In this document: piece by piece, positions 1 to 7,946 of the stretch
How positions within the stretch are numbered: the first letter of the stretch is position 1
Layout: each line of letters opens with the position of its first letter
Assembly: GCA_964646465.1 (NCBI GenBank)
Contig: CAZYEN010000025.1
Coordinates: 1 to 34,046, forward strand
Direction of reading: 5' to 3'
Length of the DNA: 34,046 nucleotides
Origin: CALRBF01 sp964646465
Lineage (GTDB): Bacteria > Patescibacteriota > Minisyncoccia > SW-4-49-11
Made by a program: the position numbers and the translations under genes
Notes under the pieces: generated by a model
The model's input: the letters and a program-made list of their open reading frames with translations, nothing else
Told to the model about the DNA's origin: nothing
Database searches by the model: none

Positions 1-2
1 AA

Positions 3-431
3 GAAGCCGCCAAAGGTAACCTCTCACTCGCCGACATCGGTACCAGTGAGGAGGAGCTCGCACAGCTTCGAGTCAAAGGTTGTATGACTGCGGCTCAAGA
101 ATTGCTCGGTTCTCCTCAAGAATTGCTCGGTTCTCTACGAAACGGTACCAGCGATTATGATCCGCTCATCGAATACGTTCGCGAAGAGGCCGCCAAAGGT
201 AACCTCTCACTCGCCGACATCGGTACCAGTGAGGAGGAGCTCGCACAGCTTCGAGTCAAAGGTTGTATGACTGCGGCTCAAGAATGGCTCGGTTTTCTAC
301 GAAACGGTGCCAGCGATTATGATCTGCTCATCGAATACGTTCGCGAAGAAGCTACCAAAGGCAATCTCTCACTTGCCGACATCGGTACCAGTGAGGAGGA
401 ACTCGCTTCTTTCAGAAAAGTACCCGCCTAG
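3..431 (+). CDS. Tandem-repeat protein, 3' part (gene starts before the window)
   Basis: The frame is open from the left edge, so the 5' end is missing; the ATG at 84 lies inside a repeat and is probably not the start. The visible 142 codons are made of near-identical units: one unit at 84-266 (61 aa), the next from 267 (54 aa), and the tail of an earlier one at 3-83. Each unit reads roughly MTAAQE..LG.LRNG, then DYD.LIEYVREEA, then GNLSLADIGTSEEEL, and is likely helical and acidic. The longer unit carries an extra 21-bp internal duplication. The DNA copies are almost identical, which suggests recent expansion or gene conversion. GC is clearly higher than in the neighbours. An intrinsic terminator follows directly. 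I do not recognise the family; the function is unknown. Confidence 0.75.
   Translation, partial: EAAKGNLSLADIGTSEEELAQLRVKGCMTAAQELLGSPQELLGSLRNGTSDYDPLIEYVREEAAKGNLSLADIGTSEEELAQLRVKGCMTAAQEWLGFLRNGASDYDLLIEYVREEATKGNLSLADIGTSEEELASFRKVPA
84..428 (+). repeat. Direct tandem repeat, 183-bp and 162-bp units
   Basis: Units begin at 84 and 267 and share long identical stretches; the tail of a further upstream unit occupies 3-83. The 21-bp length difference comes from a tandem duplication at 95-115/116-136. Both lengths are multiples of three, so the repeat keeps the reading frame. Confidence 0.9.
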
Positions 432-457
432 ATCGGGAGTCAATGAGAACATAACAG

Positions 458-490
458 GCGCATGACCTTCGGGTTATGCGCTTTTTCTTT
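458..490 (+). terminator. Intrinsic terminator of the tandem-repeat gene
   Basis: A 10-bp stem (458-467 with 472-481, one G-T pair) closes on a TTCG tetraloop and is followed by a T-rich tract. Confidence 0.92.
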
Positions 491-530
491 GTTAATTTAA
501 AATCTCTCCGCAATAAGTAGTTAGTAATAA

Positions 531-559
531 TTGACAGAAATTGATATATATGCTATATC
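531..559 (+). promoter_or_regulatory. Strong promoter of the 583 gene
   Basis: The -35 is TTGACA (531-536), the spacer is 17 bp, and the -10 is TATATC (554-559) preceded by TATGC, an extended -10. The predicted transcript start is near 566, about 17 nt before the TTG start at 583. Confidence 0.85.
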
Positions 560-582
560 TGTACTGCATTCTTTAGGCTACT

Positions 583-963
583 TTGCCTGAGGATTACACC
601 TTCACAACTACACTTAAAATTACAATGCAAGTGAAAACAGCCGTACTTTGGTGGCTCATCAACAACAGAGTACATCAGTCGTTGGAAAATGAAGACAAGA
701 CCATCAAATCACTCATCCCTCTTGTTGAGGAGCTTTTCCCGGGTATTATGTTCCTTAACGAGTCCAGCTTTCAATCACTGATGCTTGAGTACACAGTTCC
801 AGTATTACAGAAAAGATATCCTGAACTGCTCACTACTCCTATGGAGGATATTGGTACGACAGATATGACCGAAGTTACCTCATTCTCGCCTTCCAATGGT
901 TTTGAATGGCAGAGTACGATGGAGTGGGGATTGTTATTTCAGATGCTTTTGGCTGAGAGCTGA
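583..963 (+). CDS. Orphan protein, 126 aa, unknown function
   Basis: The reading frame runs from a TTG at 583 to a TGA at 961-963. TTG is preferred over the internal ATG at 625 because the -10-to-start distance (23 nt) matches that of the similar genes at 19956 and 31297. The protein is soluble-looking with a WWLINN segment, several hydrophobic helices (residues about 17-70) and an acidic Thr/Ser-rich C-terminal half. There is no signal peptide or motif I recognise. It is a single-gene unit with its own promoter and terminator. A structured RNA instead of a protein cannot be ruled out. Confidence 0.6.
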   Translation: MPEDYTFTTTLKITMQVKTAVLWWLINNRVHQSLENEDKTIKSLIPLVEELFPGIMFLNESSFQSLMLEYTVPVLQKRYPELLTTPMEDIGTTDMTEVTSFSPSNGFEWQSTMEWGLLFQMLLAES

Positions 964-995
964 TCAGAGATACCAGTTGTAATATGATAATCAAA

Positions 996-1035
996 GGCTC
1001 CTCGCAAACAATCGCGAATGGAGCCTTTTTTCTTT
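996..1035 (+). terminator. Intrinsic terminator of the 583 gene
   Basis: GGCTCC-TCGC pairs with GCGA-(AT)-GGAGCC around an AAACAAT-type loop, giving a 10-bp stem with a 2-nt bulge. A T tract follows from 1026. Confidence 0.9.
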
Positions 1036-1040
1036 TTTAT

Positions 1041-1062
1041 CTAAATCTCATTTGCGACGGGA
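1041..1062 (+). repeat. Fragment of the ATTTGCGACGG repeat module
   Basis: AAATCTCATTTGCGACGGG matches a module seen in the repeat clusters near 17575, 19770 and (reverse) 31600. Here it stands alone between a terminator and the restriction-modification regulator, a likely remnant at the edge of the inserted system. Confidence 0.6.
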
Positions 1063-1094
1063 TCTAATTTCAATAAAATAACTTAATAAATATA

Positions 1095-1123
1095 TTGCTA
1101 ACTATAGTATGTGGAACTAAAAT
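1095..1123 (+). promoter_or_regulatory. Promoter of the regulator/endonuclease operon
   Basis: TTGCTA (1095-1100), a 17-bp spacer and TAAAAT (1118-1123). The transcript would start near 1130. The left operator arm overlaps the -35 box. Confidence 0.7.
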
Positions 1124-1149
1124 TTGCAACAGTATATACTATAGTTAGC
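1097..1149. promoter_or_regulatory. Palindromic operator (C-box-like) of the R-M regulator
   Basis: GCTAACTATAGTAT (1097-1110) is repeated as a perfect 14-bp inverted copy at 1136-1149, and each arm contains the self-palindrome ACTATAGT. The centres are 37 bp apart. One arm covers the -35 and the other lies just past the predicted transcript start, which suits autoregulation by the HTH protein encoded directly downstream. The resemblance to C-boxes (ACT..AGT half-sites plus a GTGG spacer) is by family knowledge; binding is inferred. Confidence 0.75.
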
Positions 1150-1160
1150 TTTATAAAAAT

Positions 1161-1376
1161 ATGAGTAAAACAACTTTAGAGAAATTTGGTGAAAAAGTAA
1201 GAGATGAGAGACATAAGTTAAACTTATCGCAAGAAGAGCTTGCTTTTCGTGCAGGGGTACACCGTACTTATATTGGAATGATCGAGAGAGCGGAAAAAAA
1301 TATTACTTTAGAAAATATAGAGAAAGTTGCTAAGGCATTAAAAATAAATATTAATGAGTTACTAACTTTTAAATAG
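1161..1376 (+). CDS. XRE-family HTH regulator, C-protein-like
   Basis: The 71-aa protein is a single helix-turn-helix domain. The recognition region SQEELAFRAGVHRTYIGMIER spans about residues 24-44 and is followed by the dimer helices ending ININELL. Length and sequence style match controller (C) proteins of type II restriction-modification systems, which bind as dimers to paired palindromes and delay endonuclease expression until DNA is methylated. It lies 3 nt before the endonuclease gene and just downstream of a perfect inverted-repeat operator, so autoregulation of the regulator-endonuclease pair is likely. The ATG at 1161 has an AT-rich leader without a Shine-Dalgarno sequence. Confidence 0.88.
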   Translation: MSKTTLEKFGEKVRDERHKLNLSQEELAFRAGVHRTYIGMIERAEKNITLENIEKVAKALKININELLTFK

Positions 1377-1379
1377 ATT

Positions 1380-2324
1380 ATGATTAATGAAGATATATTA
1401 AAACATTTTGGAGTAGATGAGCGGGTATTTTTAGAAGCTCTTAAATCTAGCCCTAGTGCACAGGGCTATATTGCTGGTGCAATTAGTGAAGTTTTATTGA
1501 AAGAATACCTTGAAGAAAAAGGTTTTGAAGTTATTAGAATTAAAGAAAAACCAAGCGGAGGGAATAACGCAAAGAACTATGAAGCAAGAGGTGATTTTTA
1601 TATTAAAAAAAGAGATAATCAAGATGATAAGTGGCTTGTTGTTGAGAGTAAGGGTTTAAAAAGTAATTCTGAATTTAGAGGTGGAAAGCTAGATAGCCCA
1701 GATAAAGTTTTTAAATTTTTAAAGAATCGTGTCTTTAATTCTACAAAAACAAAAGAAACTATCTATAAAAAGGGGTATAAAACTTACTTAAAGGCAAAAG
1801 AAATTTGGGAAAAAAAGAATCCAGGGGAAATTTTCCCAGAATTTAAATGGAGCAAAGAATTTCCTGGACCAGATTGTTATAATTTAGAAAACTTATGGAT
1901 AAATAGCGATGATCTAAAGAAGTGGACATATTCGCTTGACAATAGCTCATTTACAGAGGCAGCATATAGAGCGGTAAAGGGTGCGATAACTATATTAGAA
2001 ACTCATCAACCAAGTAAACGAATTGGCATTAAAACTGGTATTGATCAAGCAGCACCACTTGTATATGATTTCAATGTAATGAGCGTAGATTTATTTTTAA
2101 GAACAGGAAAACACGAGTTTGTCTTTATGAATAGCGAAGAAATAAGTCATTCCCCAACATCACCAGAGCACTTATATCAAAATTATACTATTGATATTTT
2201 AGTTAAAAATAAGAAAGAACACCCTATTATTCAAGCACCTTGGTACGCAGATATCGAAAATTGTATATCTTCAACACAGGTATCATATAGATTAATAGAC
2301 CGAACTCAGATAGACAATAGATAG
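1380..2324 (+). CDS. Putative type II restriction endonuclease, PD-(D/E)XK fold
   Basis: The 314-aa protein has a probable nuclease core near its N-terminus: Asp72 in ARGDFYI, then Glu89-x-Lys91 in WLVVESKG, the D-(E)xK layout of Mg-dependent restriction nucleases. Glu37 in an upstream helix may add a ligand. The C-terminal two thirds show no motif I recognise and probably set specificity or dimerisation. The gene starts 3 nt after the C-protein-like regulator, so both are cotranscribed and controlled from the palindromic operator. The companion methyltransferase follows 61 bp later from a separate promoter. Endonuclease function is inferred from the active-site motif plus the C-R-M order; the recognition site cannot be told. 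Confidence 0.8.
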   Translation: MINEDILKHFGVDERVFLEALKSSPSAQGYIAGAISEVLLKEYLEEKGFEVIRIKEKPSGGNNAKNYEARGDFYIKKRDNQDDKWLVVESKGLKSNSEFRGGKLDSPDKVFKFLKNRVFNSTKTKETIYKKGYKTYLKAKEIWEKKNPGEIFPEFKWSKEFPGPDCYNLENLWINSDDLKKWTYSLDNSSFTEAAYRAVKGAITILETHQPSKRIGIKTGIDQAAPLVYDFNVMSVDLFLRTGKHEFVFMNSEEISHSPTSPEHLYQNYTIDILVKNKKEHPIIQAPWYADIENCISSTQVSYRLIDRTQIDNR

Positions 2325-2326
2325 TA

Positions 2327-2355
2327 TTGACACATAAGTGTAAATGTATTAACAT
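2327..2355 (+). promoter_or_regulatory. Separate promoter of the methyltransferase gene
   Basis: TTGACA (2327-2332), a 17-bp spacer and TAACAT (2350-2355), beginning 3 nt after the endonuclease stop. It would let the methylase be made independently of the regulated endonuclease transcript. Confidence 0.75.
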
Positions 2356-2385
2356 TGATGTGTTGATTTGCTTATTTAAAAATAT

Positions 2386-4431
2386 ATGGAAAAAAAAATA
2401 CTGCCTCGCTTTACATTTGATGAACAACCATCTTTAGAAAAGAATAATGCACTTTTACGAGTTTTTGAAGAAGTTCATAATCATATATATGCAAATGATG
2501 GTCTTTCACCAGAACAAGCACTAGACGAAGCTATTAAAATACTATTTTTAAAAATTTATGATGAAAAAAATAAAAAATATGAATTTCAAATCACCCCAGA
2601 TGAATTTGAAAGTATAACTAATGGAAAAAGTGAAACTGTGTTTTTAAATCGATTCAAAGAACTACAACAGAGTACCTTTGATTATTTTTTTAACTTGTTT
2701 GAAAAGGGAGAAAAAATTAAATTAAAAAATAGTACATTGGGCTTTGTTGTTAACAAATTACAGAATATTGATCTTTTAAGCTCATCTAATGATGTAAAAG
2801 GTCTTGCTTTTCAAAAATTTATTCATTCTTCACAAAGAGTTGGAAGGGGGCAGTTTTTTACACCAGAACAAATAGTTAAATTATGCATAGAAATATTGCA
2901 GCCCCAATCAGATGAAACTATCCTTGATCCTGCTTGTGGAAGTGGTGGGTTTTTAACTTCTGCACTGCAATACATCAAAATTAATGAACCTACTAAGGTG
3001 AAGAAGTTTGCTAAAGATAATATCTATGGGATAGAAATAAATAGAACAGCTGCAAAAATTGCAAAAATGAGGATGATACTAGATGGTGATGGTTTTTCTA
3101 ACATTGTACAGCACGATTCATTAACAGACTGGAGCGATATTGATCTTGAATTAAAAAAATCCAGTAAGAGCAAGGTAAAAACTTATCAAGGTTTTTTTGA
3201 TGTTATTTTAACTAACCCACCATTTGGAACTCAGGGAAAGATTACTGATAAATCAGTTTTATGTAATTTCGACCTTGGTTATAAATGGATTGGTAGTGAA
3301 AATGGTTATTTCAAAACAGCTGAATTACTGAATGGGCAAGTCCCAGATATATTATTTATAGAACGATCTTTAAGGTTTTTAAAACCTGGTGGGCGGATGG
3401 CAATAGTTCTCCCAAATGGGGATTTTGAAAATTCTAGTCTTTCTTATCTTAGAAATTACATTAAGGAGATAGCTGATGTTTTTGCTGTAATTAAATTACC
3501 ACAAGAAACTTTTATACCTTCAGGTACAGGAGTAAAAACGTCAATATTATTTCTTAAGAAGAAAGATGCTAGTAAAGAAATTAAAAGAGTTTTTTTCTCT
3601 CAAATAACAAAACTTGGATATGCAGGCAATAAAAACGGCTCACTGATTTATAAGAAAGATGATTTTGGAAATATAATTAAAAATATAAATGGTGATTTGC
3701 AAATTGATGAAAATATTTCGAGCGTAGTATCTGCATATCTTAAATTTAAAATTGATGGTTTAGAATCAAGCGATGAAAATAACTTTATTATTGATAATAC
3801 TGATCTAAAGTATGCAAGACTTGATTTTGAGTTTTACAAACCCAGTTATCGTGAAATGGAAAGAAAATTACTAAAAAAAGGAGCTCGGCGATTGGGTGAT
3901 TTAGTGAAAATTAAAAAGACAAAATCAGGCAAATTAAGACAAAAAGATCTTATTGTTAAATATATTGAACTTTCTGATATTAGTGCTCAATATAACGAAA
4001 TTATAAATTTTACTGAACAGTTAGTGCATGAATTACCCAGCCGAGCTTCTTATGAATTAAAAGTAGGTGAAATTATTACTGCTGTTGCAGGGAATTCAAT
4101 AGGTACAAATAGCCATGCCTCCGCATATGTTACAAAAGATTACGAGGGTTGTATTTGTACAAATGGATTTAGAGTGTTAACTGTTGATACAAAACAAATT
4201 AACCCTTTTTACTTGTTGTATTATTTTAAATCAAAAAACTTTTTGGATCAGGTATTTAGATTTAGAACAGGTGCGGCTATCCCATCTTTATTAGATAATG
4301 ATCTTATGAATATATTAGTTCTACTACCTAATATAATAGAACAGGACAGGATTGGAAAGATTATTGAAAATGGGTTTAAAGAAAGAAAACAATATCAAAA
4401 ATTAATTGACAACATAGAAGTTGTTATTTAG
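2386..4431 (+). CDS. N6-adenine methyltransferase with fused specificity domain
   Basis: This 681-aa protein joins an HsdM-like helical N-terminus, a gamma-class adenine methyltransferase core and a C-terminal target-recognition domain. The core shows GQFFTP (155-160), the SAM loop DPACGSGGF (181-189) and catalytic NPPF (277-280). From about residue 470 to the end it resembles one half of a type I HsdS subunit: a single recognition domain (GDLVKIKK...) followed by a conserved helical segment ending in LPNIIEQDRIGKII. A type I enzyme would need two such domains on a separate subunit, so this is an M-S fusion as in type IIG/IIB-like systems, but with the nuclease on a separate polypeptide (1380-2324). 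It has its own promoter. Confidence 0.88.
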   Translation: MEKKILPRFTFDEQPSLEKNNALLRVFEEVHNHIYANDGLSPEQALDEAIKILFLKIYDEKNKKYEFQITPDEFESITNGKSETVFLNRFKELQQSTFDYFFNLFEKGEKIKLKNSTLGFVVNKLQNIDLLSSSNDVKGLAFQKFIHSSQRVGRGQFFTPEQIVKLCIEILQPQSDETILDPACGSGGFLTSALQYIKINEPTKVKKFAKDNIYGIEINRTAAKIAKMRMILDGDGFSNIVQHDSLTDWSDIDLELKKSSKSKVKTYQGFFDVILTNPPFGTQGKITDKSVLCNFDLGYKWIGSENGYFKTAELLNGQVPDILFIERSLRFLKPGGRMAIVLPNGDFENSSLSYLRNYIKEIADVFAVIKLPQETFIPSGTGVKTSILFLKKKDASKEIKRVFFSQITKLGYAGNKNGSLIYKKDDFGNIIKNINGDLQIDENISSVVSAYLKFKIDGLESSDENNFIIDNTDLKYARLDFEFYKPSYREMERKLLKKGARRLGDLVKIKKTKSGKLRQKDLIVKYIELSDISAQYNEIINFTEQLVHELPSRASYELKVGEIITAVAGNSIGTNSHASAYVTKDYEGCICTNGFRVLTVDTKQINPFYLLYYFKSKNFLDQVFRFRTGAAIPSLLDNDLMNILVLLPNIIEQDRIGKIIENGFKERKQYQKLIDNIEVVI

Positions 4432-4500
4432 TAATTGGTTACCGTTCCCAAGAATTTGAAAAAAATTAAGAAACCCCGAACTTTACTCCCCACAACCCAA

Positions 4501-4511
4501 TATGCTACTAT
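4501..4511 (+). promoter_or_regulatory. Extended -10 of the serine hydrolase gene
   Basis: TATGC directly precedes TACTAT (4506-4511); the -35 region is weak (TTTACT, 18 bp upstream). Transcript start near 4518 rules out the upstream TTG at 4435 and fixes the ATG at 4543. Confidence 0.65.
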
Positions 4512-4542
4512 AGTAATAACTTACCCCAATACCCATACACAT

Positions 4543-5589
4543 ATGATTGAAAAAGAACATTCATTACAAGCAATTCTAGATAAAACCGTTGATGGGAAGA
4601 AAATATTCGGGGCTTCATTTAGTATAAAAAAGGGAGATTTTACCTGGTTTGGAGCTTCGGGTAATCTTTCAATTGAACAAAGTTATTTCATTGCGAGTAC
4701 GACAAAACTATTTACAACTGCTATTATCTTATATCTCCAGTCAGAGGGTAAATTACAACTTGAAGACAAAATTAGTCTATATTTGGATAAGTCTGTTATG
4801 AATGGCTTACATATATATAAAGGGAATGACTATTCAGATGAAATCACTATCAAACATCTCTTATCTCATACATCTGGACTGGCTGATTATTTTCAAGGAA
4901 AGGGAAGAGAGGGGCAAAGTTTGGAAGATGATATCAAAAATGGGAATGACCAATTTTGGACTTTTGAGCAAGCTATTGAAAGAACAAAAGCAATGCCACC
5001 GCTTTTTCTTCCAGGTACAAAAAATAAAGCAAATTATTCTGATGCTAATTTTCAATTACTGGGTAAAATTATTGAACTTATTACAAATAAATCCTATGCT
5101 ACTAATTGTGATGAGTTGATAATCAAGCCTCTCAAATTATCTCATACCTACTTGTATACAGACGCAACTGATAAGACACCTAAAACACTATATTACAAAG
5201 AGAATGAACTTAATATCCCGAAAGCCATGACCTCATTTGGTGCTGATGGGGGTATTGTATCGACATCTGCTGATATGCTTATCTTTATTCAAGCCTTTTT
5301 TACGGGTTTATTATTCCCAAAAGAATATATAGACGATTTACAAGAATGGAATAATATCTTTTTCCCTATGCAATCAGGTATAGGTATTCACTTATTTAAA
5401 CTTCCTTGGATTTTTAATCCCACAGGGGCTATGCCTTATTTTATAGGACACTCAGGACTTTCGGGTGCATTGGCGTATTATAGTCCAAAAGAGAATATAT
5501 TTATCGTTGGGACAGTAAATCAGGTTGCATCTCCCGATATTTCATTCAGGACAATGATAAAATTGGCACAAATAGTTATGAGGAAATAA
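4543..5589 (+). CDS. Beta-lactamase-related serine hydrolase (class C/PBP fold)
   Basis: The 348-aa protein shows the serine-hydrolase signature SxxK as S-T-T-K in FIASTTKLF, the second motif region as NYSDANFQLLG (Tyr-Ser-Asp in place of the usual Tyr-x-Asn), and the third as the His-Ser-Gly of FIGHSGLSG near the C-terminus. HLLSHTSGL is also typical. Family members are D-Ala-D-Ala peptidases or esterases; a true beta-lactamase cannot be claimed. No signal peptide is evident, so it may be cytoplasmic. The frame extends upstream to a TTG at 4435, but the promoter lies after that, and the added residues look non-coding. It converges on the AlkD-like gene with only 5 nt between stops. Confidence 0.85.
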   Translation: MIEKEHSLQAILDKTVDGKKIFGASFSIKKGDFTWFGASGNLSIEQSYFIASTTKLFTTAIILYLQSEGKLQLEDKISLYLDKSVMNGLHIYKGNDYSDEITIKHLLSHTSGLADYFQGKGREGQSLEDDIKNGNDQFWTFEQAIERTKAMPPLFLPGTKNKANYSDANFQLLGKIIELITNKSYATNCDELIIKPLKLSHTYLYTDATDKTPKTLYYKENELNIPKAMTSFGADGGIVSTSADMLIFIQAFFTGLLFPKEYIDDLQEWNNIFFPMQSGIGIHLFKLPWIFNPTGAMPYFIGHSGLSGALAYYSPKENIFIVGTVNQVASPDISFRTMIKLAQIVMRK

Positions 5590-5594
5590 TTAAT

Positions 5595-6311
5595 CTAAAA
5601 CTCTCCCCTCAAAAATCTCTTACGCTTATTCTCTTCTATACTCTCAATAGCATAGCGTAGTGTGGTGCGGGGAATATGGGGATAATTCTCTCGGAGGAAT
5701 GCTTCTACTCGAGGGGCGTCTTTTTTCCAAGCTTCTCTCAGAGCCCAACCTACGGCTTTATGCATTAAATCTTCGGTATCGGAGAGTAAAACTTTAGATA
5801 ATCTCAAGGTATCATCAATATTCCCTTTATGGATAAAATAAAAGGTAGATATAATGCTAACTCTTCGCTCCCAGAGGACAGGGGAGTGAGCGAGGGTATC
5901 GAGTATATCTTTGGACTGTATCCCATCATATATGGCTTTACCGAGTATATAATGAGCTGAGAGGTCCACCAAATCCCAATTATTGATAAACGCTAAATTG
6001 ACAATATACAAATTAACTATCTGTTTCTGAGCTTCTGAATAGGCTTTATCATTCTGATTGACGAGTATAATAAGAGCACATAATCTATCTTCATGAATAG
6101 GGGAATGAAGTAGTAACTCTATCTCATCTAATGATATATCTTCGTACTGCCTCGCGACTTTTCTGACATCGGGATTACTTACTCCAATGAATTGATCTCC
6201 CTCTCCATATTGCCATTTACCAGTTTTGAAGAACCACTCAATTTTCCTCTTTCGCTCGAGAGTTGCATATTGTCTGAGGGATTGTTGGATATCTTTATAG
6301 GTAGGAGACAT
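5595..6311 (-). CDS. alkD: DNA alkylation repair protein, AlkD-like glycosylase
   Basis: The 238-aa all-helical protein matches AlkD-type DNA glycosylases, which use HEAT-like repeats to remove N3- and N7-alkylated purines. The conserved DNA-contacting set is visible: Trp112 and Asp116 in NNWDLVDLSAHY, Arg149/150 in VLWERRVSI and Trp189 in KAVGWALREAW, equivalent to the Trp-Asp-Arg-Trp cluster of Bacillus AlkD. It is full length for the family. It heads away from the Nudix gene with a 20-nt gap, on the same strand as that gene and the kinase, perhaps as one unit of DNA and nucleotide maintenance genes. Confidence 0.92.
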   Translation of the reverse strand: MSPTYKDIQQSLRQYATLERKRKIEWFFKTGKWQYGEGDQFIGVSNPDVRKVARQYEDISLDEIELLLHSPIHEDRLCALIILVNQNDKAYSEAQKQIVNLYIVNLAFINNWDLVDLSAHYILGKAIYDGIQSKDILDTLAHSPVLWERRVSIISTFYFIHKGNIDDTLRLSKVLLSDTEDLMHKAVGWALREAWKKDAPRVEAFLRENYPHIPRTTLRYAIESIEENKRKRFLRGEF

Positions 6312-6331
6312 ATAACAGTTAATATTAAAAA

Positions 6332-6871
6332 TTAAATTTCAAAATTACTATTCAGATATAATAATATTGGTAATAAAGATATGCCATCAGCGATTTCTTT
6401 ATTCAATATTAAATCTTTTATTTCTGATTTTGACAACCAAAATATTTCTTGAACTTCATCTTTATCAAATTTTATATTTTCATTATCTATAACTTTACCA
6501 AAAACAATATGTACATTCTGATTAGACATTCCATTAGCTGGATTATATGAATAAACTAATTTCAATGATTCAACTTTAAACCCTGTTTCCTCTAAAGCCT
6601 CTCTTCTTGCTGCCTCTATAATATCTTCTCCTTTTTCCACTTGTCCAGCTGGTATTTCCCATTCTACCTTTTGAGTAGTATATCTAAGCGATTTTATAAA
6701 ACAAACTTCGTTTTTTTGATTTAATATCAATACAGACACTGAATCTTTTGGATAATCTAGTTGATGATATTTCTCTATAATTTTACCTGATGGTAAAAGC
6801 ACTTTATCAACATATAGATTTATGAAATTGCTTTTATATATAACTTTTCTATCTAATTTTTTGGGTAACAT
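6332..6871 (-). CDS. Nudix hydrolase, ADP-ribose pyrophosphatase-like
   Basis: The 179-aa protein carries a complete Nudix box at residues 76-98: Gly76, Glu82, then REALEETGF (90-98), which binds Mg2+ and cleaves X-linked nucleoside diphosphates. The flanking WEIPAGQVE and the N-terminal strand pattern (YKSNFINLYVDKVLLPSG) fit the ADP-sugar pyrophosphatase subgroup. The exact substrate is not determined by sequence. It lies 20 nt upstream of the AlkD-like gene on the same strand. Confidence 0.9.
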   Translation of the reverse strand: MLPKKLDRKVIYKSNFINLYVDKVLLPSGKIIEKYHQLDYPKDSVSVLILNQKNEVCFIKSLRYTTQKVEWEIPAGQVEKGEDIIEAARREALEETGFKVESLKLVYSYNPANGMSNQNVHIVFGKVIDNENIKFDKDEVQEIFWLSKSEIKDLILNKEIADGISLLPILLYLNSNFEI

Positions 6872-6923
6872 AGATTATATAAATAAATTAATATATATTT
6901 ATATAATATCATCATTATTGTAT

Positions 6924-7439
6924 TTATACTAAATTTTCTATATATTCTTTTACATGAGTATATGCAATATTGATGCGATTTATAAAATCTTTATCTGTGA
7001 TGTGGAGATTAATGTCATCTTCATATTGTTCTAGGAAATCATTATGATCTTTAATAAGAGTATCGATAATTAATAATGATTCGTTATATTTTTTTGCTTG
7101 ATAAAGCTTTATTAATAATTCTTTACTTAAATCAAGACTAATTATATAGGCCTCATATTGTGATTGTATAATATATTCTTTTTTATCCTCCCATGCTCTA
7201 TCTATACTCGCGTCATAGATAAATGGTATCCCACTATCTAATATTTCTTTTAATCGTAAATCTCGTCTTTTAATATATTCTTCATTATTTAAAAATCCAA
7301 TATCTTCGATTACTTCTGATCGAATAGCATCATTATTAAATATTGGTAAATTAAACTTAATACTAAGATAATGAGCTATTGGAGTTTTAGAACTACCTAT
7401 TGCTCCAGCAAATGTGATAAAAAACTTTTTCTTATACAT
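6924..7439 (-). CDS. Small P-loop kinase-like protein
   Basis: The 171-aa protein starts with a beta strand and a P-loop, FAGAIGSSKT (about residues 10-19), followed by FNNDAIRSEV, the layout of small AAA_33/zeta-like nucleoside or phosphotransfer kinases. IPFIYDAS near residue 77 is a likely Walker-B-type strand. There is no partner antitoxin next to it, so a toxin role is not supported. The start ATG lies 19 nt after the predicted transcript start of a TGGTATAAT promoter. The substrate is unknown. Confidence 0.72.
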   Translation of the reverse strand: MYKKKFFITFAGAIGSSKTPIAHYLSIKFNLPIFNNDAIRSEVIEDIGFLNNEEYIKRRDLRLKEILDSGIPFIYDASIDRAWEDKKEYIIQSQYEAYIISLDLSKELLIKLYQAKKYNESLLIIDTLIKDHNDFLEQYEDDINLHITDKDFINRINIAYTHVKEYIENLV

Positions 7440-7464
7440 ACAAATATATTAGTATTTATCTATA

Positions 7465-7493
7465 ATTATACCATCACAGATGTATTTATACAA
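7465..7493 (-). promoter_or_regulatory. Promoter of the P-loop kinase gene
   Basis: On the minus strand, TTGTAT (7488-7493), a 17-bp spacer and TGG-TATAAT (the -10 at 7465-7470). Confidence 0.6.
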
Positions 7494-7523
7494 TTATTTT
7501 TGTTAATCACTTCACTAAGAAAA

Positions 7524-7568
7524 ATCCACACCCACCCTAAGGGCACCCTCTCCAAAGAGGGACAGTTT
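7524..7568 (-). repeat. Palindromic GC-rich repeat, divergent reverse copy
   Basis: CCACACCCACCCTAAGGG followed by CTCCAAAGAGGGACAG is a decayed reverse copy of the module at 19831-19870. It lies between the kinase promoter and the YdeI-like pseudogene. Confidence 0.6.
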
Positions 7569-7579
7569 TTTATATTGCT

Positions 7580-7861
7580 TTACCTTTTCTTCCTAAACCA
7601 CTTTTGTGATTTGGGGTTGCGATGAGGACAACCAGGCCAACAGCAAGGGGTTTTATGTACTTTTTGGATATCTTCTATCATTCTTTGGATATGATTGAGT
7701 CGGGTTTCTGGTTTTTTGACAATTGTCACCCAACATATCCATTCATTTCTCTGTATTGGAGTTAGTTTATTCTATTTTTCTAATACAGTTTTATTGTCTT
7801 CTACAGCCTGACTGATATCTTCTGTGATTGGGTGTAATATACCTGAGAGTGGAGTTATCAT
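7580..7861 (-). pseudogene. YdeI/OmpD-associated-like short protein, amber-interrupted
   Basis: The minus strand from ATG 7861 reads 29 codons to a TAG at 7772-7774. It then continues in the same frame for 63 codons to a TAA at 7580. The second part reads LTPIQRNEWICWVTI, KKPETRLNHI and CCWPGCPHR, a strongly conserved tail of short YdeI/OmpD-associated-family proteins. In that family the residue before the NKLTP segment is usually Trp, so TAG probably arose from TGG. No good restart codon follows, so the product would be truncated. Alternatives are a sequencing error or read-through. This explains most of the otherwise gene-free stretch 7440-8002. Confidence 0.75.
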
Positions 7862-7946
7862 AGATTTATATTATGTATATTTATAGTATATAAGATATTG
7901 AGCTTGGTGTATAGAGGAATAGATTATACACTAAATCACAATACTC

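Noticed and set aside
4435..4542. TTG extension of the serine hydrolase
   Set aside because: The promoter at about 4488-4511 lies inside it, and the added residues do not match the family.
6924..7439. Zeta-type toxin
   Set aside because: There is a P-loop but no neighbouring antitoxin and no clear zeta-specific motif; kept as a kinase-like protein only.
7371..7625. 84-codon plus-strand open frame
   Set aside because: It is antisense to the kinase gene start and runs into repeat and pseudogene sequence; no support.
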